From NCBI GenBank assembly GCA_002719575.1, contig PBHS01000048.1, positions 19,650-34,336 of the forward strand: 14,687 bases of DNA. Reading direction: 5' to 3'. The notes beneath the pieces were generated by a model. The model was not told where the DNA came from, did no database searches, and saw only the letters and a program-made list of their open reading frames with translations. The stretch is from Gammaproteobacteria bacterium (GTDB taxonomy: Bacteria; Pseudomonadota; Gammaproteobacteria; Pseudomonadales; Pseudohongiellaceae). A program made the position numbers and the translations under genes. Shown here one piece after another: positions 7,898-12,865 of the stretch. Position 1 is the first letter of the stretch. Each line of letters starts with the position of its first letter.

Positions 7898-7903
7898 TAT
7901 AAT
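7898..7903 (+). promoter_or_regulatory. Candidate -10 box of the amidase transcription unit
   Basis: A perfect TATAAT lies 46 bases before the ATG at 7950. No good -35 hexamer sits at 16-18 bases. Transcription would begin near 7910, after the alternative GTG at 7845, which supports 7950 as the translation start. The sulfatase promoter must lie in the same divergent region (7771-7900), but I cannot pick it out. Confidence 0.4.
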
Positions 7904-7949
7904 TATACGGCTGAATACAAATTTTTTGTCGAAAATCAATTTAAAAGCC

Positions 7950-9581
7950 ATGGCTATTGAACAAAGAAATCAATATAAAAAAATCTCAGAATTGGTTTTT
8001 TTTTGTATCCTGGGTCTTTCATCTTGTGATAAGCAAACTCAAAAGTCTACGGTTGATTCGAACGCAAATAGTCCAGAGACGATATCAAAGGTTACTCAGA
8101 CCCCTCGCTTGGTCGAGACTACAATTTCTGAGTTGCAAGAATTGCTCAGAACTGGTGATGTTACTTGCCGCGATATCGTGCAGGGCTATCTCGATAGGAT
8201 CAATGCTTATGACCAGCCAGCTGGCATCAACGCAATTGCCGAAATAAACACCAATGCTTTGACTCGTGCCGATGAAATTGATGTTGCTTTGGCGGAAGGC
8301 AAACAGATGCCGCCGCTGTTTTGTGCGCCGCTGCTTGTGAAAGACAATTTTGACACTTTCGACATGGTTACCACTGGAGGATCAAGTGCGCTCAGGGACA
8401 GCAAGCCTGAAAACGATGCCTTTATGATTAGCAAGCTCAGGGAAGCAGGCGCGATTGTGCTAGCGAAGACTAATATGGCAGAGTGGGCCTTCAGTCCAAG
8501 AGAGAGTATCTCATCCTTATATGGACGCACTGCTAATGCGTACGATGTAAACTACGTGCCCGCAGGATCCTCAGGTGGAACTGCTTCCGGGGTGGCCGCG
8601 AGCTTTGGGGTCGCCGGCATGGGCTCCGATACCGGCAACTCGATTCGTGGACCATCCTCTCACCTTGCCTTATTCGGATTGCGCTCAACCTTAGGTTTGA
8701 CCAGTCGAGATGGCCTGATTCCCCTAAATTTTGATCGAGATATCGCTGGCCCAATGGCAAGAACCGTAGAGGATGGTGTAAGACTGTTCAACGTGATAGC
8801 GGATTACGATCCCAATGACCCGCTAGTTGAATCAAATCGGCGCGAAGAGAATTATTTGGAGTTCCTTAATGTTGATGGCCTTACAGGTAAGCGTTTGGGG
8901 GTACTCCGAGACCTTGTGGATCGAGAAGGAGCGGATCCAGAAATAAAACTAATCTTCGAGGATGCTGTTACGAAGTTAGCAGAAAACGGCGCTGAAATCG
9001 TTGATCCCTTCATGATTGAAGATTTCAGATCCTTGAGCGATGCGATTCCATTCTGTCCGAGATTTCGCTATGACGTTGCTCAATATTTGCAGACGTTAAG
9101 AAGCCCACCTATGTATGATGTCAATGTTGTCCTAGAAACTGGTGAAATTTCTGACGAAGCGCGCAACCGGCTGACTTTCTACTCTGAGTATCCGATGGAG
9201 ATCCCGCCTGACGAATGGGAGGAGCCCTGCATTACCTGGCCAAATAATCCGCTGCGTAATCAACTGCGGCATAATGTAGTCGCAGCTATGGACGCAACGC
9301 AGATTGATGCCATTATCTTTCCTTCTTGGTCGAATCCACCTGCGCATATTGACCGTGGCGTTGAGGAATATGCAGGGGACAATAGTCAATTGCTGGCACC
9401 GGATGCAGGACTACCAGCTTTAACGATTCCAATGGGTTTCTGGCGGGAACATTTACCAGCGGGCCTACAATTTGTGGGAAGGCCATATTCCGAAGGAGCG
9501 CTCATAGAAATGGCCTACTCTTTTGAGCAGGCAACTCACTACCGTCGCCCTCCAGCTGGCTATGCTGAGTTAAATCAATGA
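7950..9581 (+). CDS. Amidase-signature family hydrolase, predicted lipoprotein
   Basis: This enzyme hydrolyses a C-N amide bond with the Ser-cisSer-Lys triad of the amidase signature (AS) family. From the ATG at 7950 it has 543 residues. A lipoprotein signal precedes the lipobox LSSC with C26 as the lipidated residue. D27 at +2 favours inner-membrane retention if the E. coli rule holds. The catalytic domain runs from about 55 to 540. K131 lies in LLVKDNFDT, S207 in PAGSSGGTASG and S231 in GSDTGNSIRGP, with the 24-residue S207-S231 spacing seen in FAAH and malonamidase. The residue before the nucleophile is Asn rather than the more common Gly. Lack of the GatA partner genes and the export signal argue against Glu-tRNA amidotransferase and for a peptide-amidase-like or xenobiotic amidase. 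A GTG at 7845 with AAGG upstream would add 35 residues ahead of the signal peptide, so it is less likely. Confidence 0.9.
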   Translation: MAIEQRNQYKKISELVFFCILGLSSCDKQTQKSTVDSNANSPETISKVTQTPRLVETTISELQELLRTGDVTCRDIVQGYLDRINAYDQPAGINAIAEINTNALTRADEIDVALAEGKQMPPLFCAPLLVKDNFDTFDMVTTGGSSALRDSKPENDAFMISKLREAGAIVLAKTNMAEWAFSPRESISSLYGRTANAYDVNYVPAGSSGGTASGVAASFGVAGMGSDTGNSIRGPSSHLALFGLRSTLGLTSRDGLIPLNFDRDIAGPMARTVEDGVRLFNVIADYDPNDPLVESNRREENYLEFLNVDGLTGKRLGVLRDLVDREGADPEIKLIFEDAVTKLAENGAEIVDPFMIEDFRSLSDAIPFCPRFRYDVAQYLQTLRSPPMYDVNVVLETGEISDEARNRLTFYSEYPMEIPPDEWEEPCITWPNNPLRNQLRHNVVAAMDATQIDAIIFPSWSNPPAHIDRGVEEYAGDNSQLLAPDAGLPALTIPMGFWREHLPAGLQFVGRPYSEGALIEMAYSFEQATHYRRPPAGYAELNQ

Positions 9582-9612
9582 AAACACCCGGTGTTTAACT
9601 GATTTTGTTTTT
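9582..9612 (+). terminator. Weak terminator-like hairpin after the amidase
   Basis: AAACACC (9582-9588) and GGTGTTT (9590-9596) are perfect inverted repeats around one central base, beginning at the last base of the amidase stop region. A TTTTGTTTTT tract follows at 9603-9612. A real RNA hairpin could pair only about five of the bases, with a five-base loop, and it is AT-rich. It may attenuate rather than stop transcription into the carboxyltransferase gene, or be a protein-binding palindrome. Confidence 0.3.
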
Positions 9613-9640
9613 CCGTTTTTAGATGGTGGCGTTGAATCAC

Positions 9641-11194
9641 ATGAGCTGGGAAAAAGAAATTCAAGAAATAGAGAAACGCAAACAACTCGCACTTTTACAA
9701 GGTGGTGAGTCCGCAACAGCGAAACAACATAAAAAAGGGCGACTCACAATACGCGAGAGAATCTCTGCTTTAGTCGACCCTGGCAGCTTTGAGGAACTTG
9801 GCCTTGCTTCCGGAGCAGCGAGTACCGATGCATCTGGCAGCCTGACAAGCTTTGAGCCAGCAAACTTTCTTGTAGGGTTCGGTAAAGTTGATGGACGAAG
9901 GATTGTTGTTGGAGGCGAAGATTTCACAATGAAGGGAGGGTCTCCGTCCACAGCAGGCTTGCGAAAAAGCATTTATGCGGAAGACCTCGCGCTTCAATAT
10001 AAAGTGCCTCTAGTCAGGCTTCATGAAGGAGCAGGCGGAAGTGTTGGGGGCAGTAGTGGGAAGGCTACTAGCACATCAGACCCGGTGTACTCACCACCAA
10101 GATTTCGATCTGTGGCTAAAGCAATGGGAACGGTTCCGGTCGCTACCGCTGCTCTTGGGGCAGTAGCAGGATTACCTGCTGGCCGGCTAGTTGCATCACA
10201 CTTTTCCGTGATGTCTAAGGCAACAGCGCAAATATTAACAGCGGGTCCGGCGGTAGTCGCGCGCGCGATGGGTGAACAAAAAAGTAAAGAAGAGCTCGGC
10301 GGCTGGAAGGTGCATACGAAGAACGGCACGGTGGATAATGGTGCGGAAGATGAGATAGCGTGTCTGAATGAAATCAAAAAATTTCTGTCCTACATGCCTA
10401 ATAACATACATGAACTAGCCCCCAGGTTGAATTGTGACGACCCCATAGACCGCAAAGATCCAACGCTAAGCACCATAGTTCCTCGGGATCGAAGGAAGTC
10501 TTTCGATATGCGACTAATTATTAATAGAATTGTAGACCACAGTAGCTTTTTTGAGATTGGAGCCGGCTACGGCCGATCCCAAATCACAGGTCTTGCAAGG
10601 CTAAATGGACAACCAGTTGGTATCTGGGCGAACGATTGCAAGTTTCTCGCTGGTTCAATGACGGCAGATGGTGCTGACAAGGCACGCCGGTTTATGGAAT
10701 TATGCGAATTGTTCAGTCTCCCCATAGTTGCTCTGGTCGATGAACCAGGTTTCATGATTGGTAGTCAGGCTGAAAAAGAGTCCACGATAAGGCGCGGTAC
10801 CGCGGCAGTGCTTACCGCAGCAATGTCGACTGTTCCGTGGGCTTCCGTTATGATCCGACGGTCTTTTGGTGTTGCTCAAGCTGCACACTATGGGCCAGAC
10901 GGCTATGTGATCGCTTGGCCATCTGCTGAAAGTGGGCCATTACCGGTAGAAGGGGGAGTAGCTGTAGCTTTTCAAAAAGAAATAGCGGCAGCGCCAGACC
11001 CTGAGGCCAGGCGTCGCGAATTAGAGCAGGAGTTCTCTGCCAGGCAATCACCCTTTCCAAGATCAGAATCATTTGGTGTCCATGACATTATAAATCCGGC
11101 AGAAACTAGACCTGAACTTTGTCGTTGGATCGATAGAGTTGCAGCACTTCTTCCGGCTCTCTTGGGCTCCGCGCAATTTCATATACGACCTTAA
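9641..11194 (+). CDS. Biotin-dependent acyl-CoA carboxyltransferase subunit (PccB/MmdA/GcdA type)
   Basis: This cytoplasmic subunit transfers the carboxyl group between carboxybiotin and an acyl-CoA (acetyl-, propionyl-, methylcrotonyl- or glutaconyl-CoA class). From the ATG at 9641 it has 517 residues, the normal length, and its start MSWEKEIQEIEKRK is family-typical. A GGTGG lies about ten bases upstream. An ATG at 9623 would add six residues. The two crotonase-fold halves are visible. The N-terminal half has GEDFTMKGGSPS (92-103) and the oxyanion-hole region HEGAGGSVGGSSG (128-140). The C-terminal half has IGAGYGRSQITGLARLNG (306-323) and DEPGFMIG (367-374). The acyl specificity residues cannot be judged by eye. 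The biotinyl carrier gene follows by 23 bases, forming an operon. No biotin carboxylase gene is in the window, so the reaction direction (carboxylation, decarboxylation or transcarboxylation) is open. Confidence 0.92.
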   Translation: MSWEKEIQEIEKRKQLALLQGGESATAKQHKKGRLTIRERISALVDPGSFEELGLASGAASTDASGSLTSFEPANFLVGFGKVDGRRIVVGGEDFTMKGGSPSTAGLRKSIYAEDLALQYKVPLVRLHEGAGGSVGGSSGKATSTSDPVYSPPRFRSVAKAMGTVPVATAALGAVAGLPAGRLVASHFSVMSKATAQILTAGPAVVARAMGEQKSKEELGGWKVHTKNGTVDNGAEDEIACLNEIKKFLSYMPNNIHELAPRLNCDDPIDRKDPTLSTIVPRDRRKSFDMRLIINRIVDHSSFFEIGAGYGRSQITGLARLNGQPVGIWANDCKFLAGSMTADGADKARRFMELCELFSLPIVALVDEPGFMIGSQAEKESTIRRGTAAVLTAAMSTVPWASVMIRRSFGVAQAAHYGPDGYVIAWPSAESGPLPVEGGVAVAFQKEIAAAPDPEARRRELEQEFSARQSPFPRSESFGVHDIINPAETRPELCRWIDRVAALLPALLGSAQFHIRP

Positions 11195-11217
11195 CAATCT
11201 ATTCTGGATTTGAAAGT

Positions 11218-11442
11218 ATGACCAAAATCGCGCTAGAAACTGCTGGAAGTGTATGGAAGGTCCTAGTTAACGTCGGAGATTTTGTGAATGTTGGAACAAC
11301 CATGTTCGTCCTTGAGGTTATGAAGATGGAAGTTTCCTATGAGGCTCCCAGAGAGGGAACGGTCACTGCCATACACATCAAAGAAGGCGACATCGTTGAG
11401 GAAGAGCAAATCGCAGTCGAGATCGAAGATGGTGAAAGCTGA
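11218..11442 (+). CDS. Stand-alone biotinyl/lipoyl carrier domain protein
   Basis: This is a 74-residue swinging-arm carrier consisting of one biotinyl domain. K36 in EVMKMEV is the residue to be biotinylated, 38 residues from the C-terminus as in other carriers. The hammerhead fold is indicated by GSVWKVLVNVGDFVNVGTT, then APREGTVTAIHIKEGDIVEEEQ. The common EAMKM reads EVMKM here. It lacks the Ala/Pro-rich N-terminal linker of AccB or of decarboxylase gamma subunits. In size it resembles the Bacillus YngHB biotin/lipoyl attachment protein, which is also encoded beside a PccB-like subunit (YngE) and a biotin carboxylase. The ATG at 11218 is preceded by a weak GAAAG. It is almost certainly the partner of the preceding carboxyltransferase. 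Confidence 0.9.
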   Translation: MTKIALETAGSVWKVLVNVGDFVNVGTTMFVLEVMKMEVSYEAPREGTVTAIHIKEGDIVEEEQIAVEIEDGES

Positions 11443-11524
11443 ACACAATACTGAGCCCATCTATCGCTGAAGACTGGGATGCAAAGTGATAATGGGTAAA
11501 CAGTAGCATCAGTAAGGAACACCT

Positions 11525-11656
11525 ATGGAGATGCTCGTTACTGACATCAACCGTATCTCATTGGTACACCTCGTAAAGCCTCATGTGCTCGTTATGCTTA
11601 CAGATGAACAAGTGATGCCCAATATGTGTAAAATGCGTAATCTTGAACAAAGCTAG
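11525..11656 (+). CDS. Possible small ORF, 43 residues, unknown
   Basis: The frame starts MEMLVTDINRISLVHLV and ends KMRNLEQS before TAG. AAGGA at 11514-11518 lies six bases before the ATG, a good Shine-Dalgarno distance. This lifts it above the other short frames in the 262-base gap between the biotinyl carrier and the hydroxylase. The product is slightly hydrophobic in the middle (VHLVKPHVLVML), too short and charged for a confident membrane helix. I recognise no family. It could be a tail gene of the carboxyltransferase operon, a leader peptide, or chance. Confidence 0.3.
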   Translation: MEMLVTDINRISLVHLVKPHVLVMLTDEQVMPNMCKMRNLEQS

Positions 11657-11685
11657 TGAAAGCTGAGCTAATCATCAGCGCCTTT

Positions 11686-11694
11686 TGTTATACT
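11686..11694 (+). promoter_or_regulatory. Extended -10 promoter of the hydroxylase gene
   Basis: TG-T-TATACT is an extended -10 element (TGnTATAAT class) with one mismatch. The -35 region at 17 bases (near 11666) is poor, as is usual for extended -10 promoters. Transcription would begin around 11700-11702, only about four bases before the ATG at 11705, so the mRNA would be nearly leaderless. Confidence 0.45.
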
Positions 11695-11704
11695 CGTCAG
11701 CACT

Positions 11705-12619
11705 ATGAGAAATAATTTTTTTCTTCAGAAATTTATACGCCGGGATTTTCTATGGAGTTTGCCACAGCCATTGGCTGTATTGGGCTCAGCGGCGTTAGTT
11801 GCAAGCGCGATCACCACCGGTTGGACCGATGCGGACCGGCTTACTTCGATTATTCTGCTATTGCCGATACCAACCCTCTTGGTGTTGGAGCGCTTAGCTC
11901 CACGCCGGAGTGAATGGATATTAAATTGGCGAGACTATCTAGAGGACAGTTTCTGGGTACTGGCTACCTATGCGATCTGGGTGCCACTCTACGATGAGTA
12001 TTACGACACACCAATTTCGGACGCCTTTAATTGGTTGAGAGAAACTTCAGCGTTCCCCATAACTATCCATGGCGATACCACGTTAGAACTCCTCGCACTG
12101 GCGTTCGTCACTATGCTGATGACTGAATTTATCTATTACTGGTTGCATCGCATTCAGCATCGCAGTTTCTTTTTCTGGCGAATGCATGCTACCCATCATC
12201 ACGTCACTAAAATGAGTGCTGGGCGCGCTGACCGAACACATCCCCTGGAATTTGCGGCCTTGAGCCTTGCTCCCACCGTCGTTCTCGCGTTCTTTCAAGT
12301 TAGTGGAGATGTGATCTCGGTTTTTATCTCTATGCGACTTACGACCGTCTATTTTAACCACTGCAACTTGCCTTTAAGGTCAGGGATCTTCGGCTGGGTT
12401 TTTACCACTGCGGAATGGCACCATCTACATCACTCTCTTAAGCGACATGAGAGCGATAGGAATTTCGGTTGTGCGCTCATCATATGGGATCGTGTTTTTG
12501 GCACATTCAATGGAAATACTGATGTTGTAAAGGTCGGGAACGGATCTGGAGGTCAGCTATCATTGTTAACGCAATTAACCATGCCGTTTCGGTCTGGCGA
12601 CACTCTACGCAACTTATAA
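11705..12619 (+). CDS. Fatty acid hydroxylase / sterol desaturase family membrane protein
   Basis: This is an integral-membrane di-iron oxygenase of the fatty-acid-hydroxylase superfamily, which hydroxylates or desaturates lipids, sterols or carotenoids, or cleaves ether lipids. The 304 residues contain hydrophobic helices at about 20-37, 47-62, 84-96, 127-147 and 185-215. The histidine clusters are complete: HRIQH (148-152), HATHHH (161-166), THPLE (H179), NHCNL (H219) and EWHHLHH (H239, H240, H242, H243). The final soluble tail (from about 270) is poorly conserved by eye. Substrate cannot be told. Bacterial members without a P450 or carotenoid cluster nearby are usually unassigned. The gene has its own probable extended -10 promoter and no visible Shine-Dalgarno. 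The only Met before residue 137 is the start, so 11705 is the most plausible beginning. Confidence 0.88.
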   Translation: MRNNFFLQKFIRRDFLWSLPQPLAVLGSAALVASAITTGWTDADRLTSIILLLPIPTLLVLERLAPRRSEWILNWRDYLEDSFWVLATYAIWVPLYDEYYDTPISDAFNWLRETSAFPITIHGDTTLELLALAFVTMLMTEFIYYWLHRIQHRSFFFWRMHATHHHVTKMSAGRADRTHPLEFAALSLAPTVVLAFFQVSGDVISVFISMRLTTVYFNHCNLPLRSGIFGWVFTTAEWHHLHHSLKRHESDRNFGCALIIWDRVFGTFNGNTDVVKVGNGSGGQLSLLTQLTMPFRSGDTLRNL

Positions 12620-12848
12620 TTCTTACTTTCAATCCATAAATCGGATAGGAACTAATCAGTTTAAAAACGCTCGCGGCACCATAGAAGTATTGTTTTTTAG
12701 GCGCAGGATGGCAACTAGAACTCACACGCCGTGGCCCAGATGATGGGACTGGTGCATCACATTCTTGGCTCGTCGCAAACACTCTCTTCATAACTTAAAA
12801 AAACTCTTACCTGATCGAATCAATCCATGAAGACGCTCGCTTTTACTC

Positions 12849-12855
12849 GAAGGGA
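12849..12855 (+). promoter_or_regulatory. Shine-Dalgarno site deciding a GTG start
   Basis: GAAGGGA lies ten bases before the GTG at 12866. An in-frame TAA at 12857-12859 excludes any earlier start, and the next in-frame ATG lies inside the lectin domain, so this site fixes GTG as the start of the lectin/beta-lactamase gene. Confidence 0.55.
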
Positions 12856-12865
12856 TTAATCTCAC

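Noticed and set aside
7845..7949. 35-residue N-terminal extension of the amidase from GTG 7845.
   Set aside because: The lipoprotein signal begins at the ATG at 7950, and a TATAAT at 7898 would lie inside the extension. The AAGG before 7845 keeps a small chance open.
7845..11442. Urea-amidolyase-like pathway (amidase plus biotin-dependent carboxylase).
   Set aside because: The carboxyltransferase is of the acyl-CoA type, not the KipI/KipA-like urea carboxylase type, and the amidase is an exported lipoprotein, so the two would not share a cytoplasmic substrate.
11432..11666. Direct repeat GTGAAAGCTGA at 11432-11442 and 11656-11666.
   Set aside because: Eleven bases without flanking similarity, so no evidence of a mobile element or attachment site.
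12620..12865. Gap before the lectin gene searched for a small gene, terminator or mobile-element end.
   Set aside because: Only very short frames (17 codons from about 12739), a T-run near 12690 without a stem, and no repeats. I see nothing supportable beyond the ribosome site at 12849.
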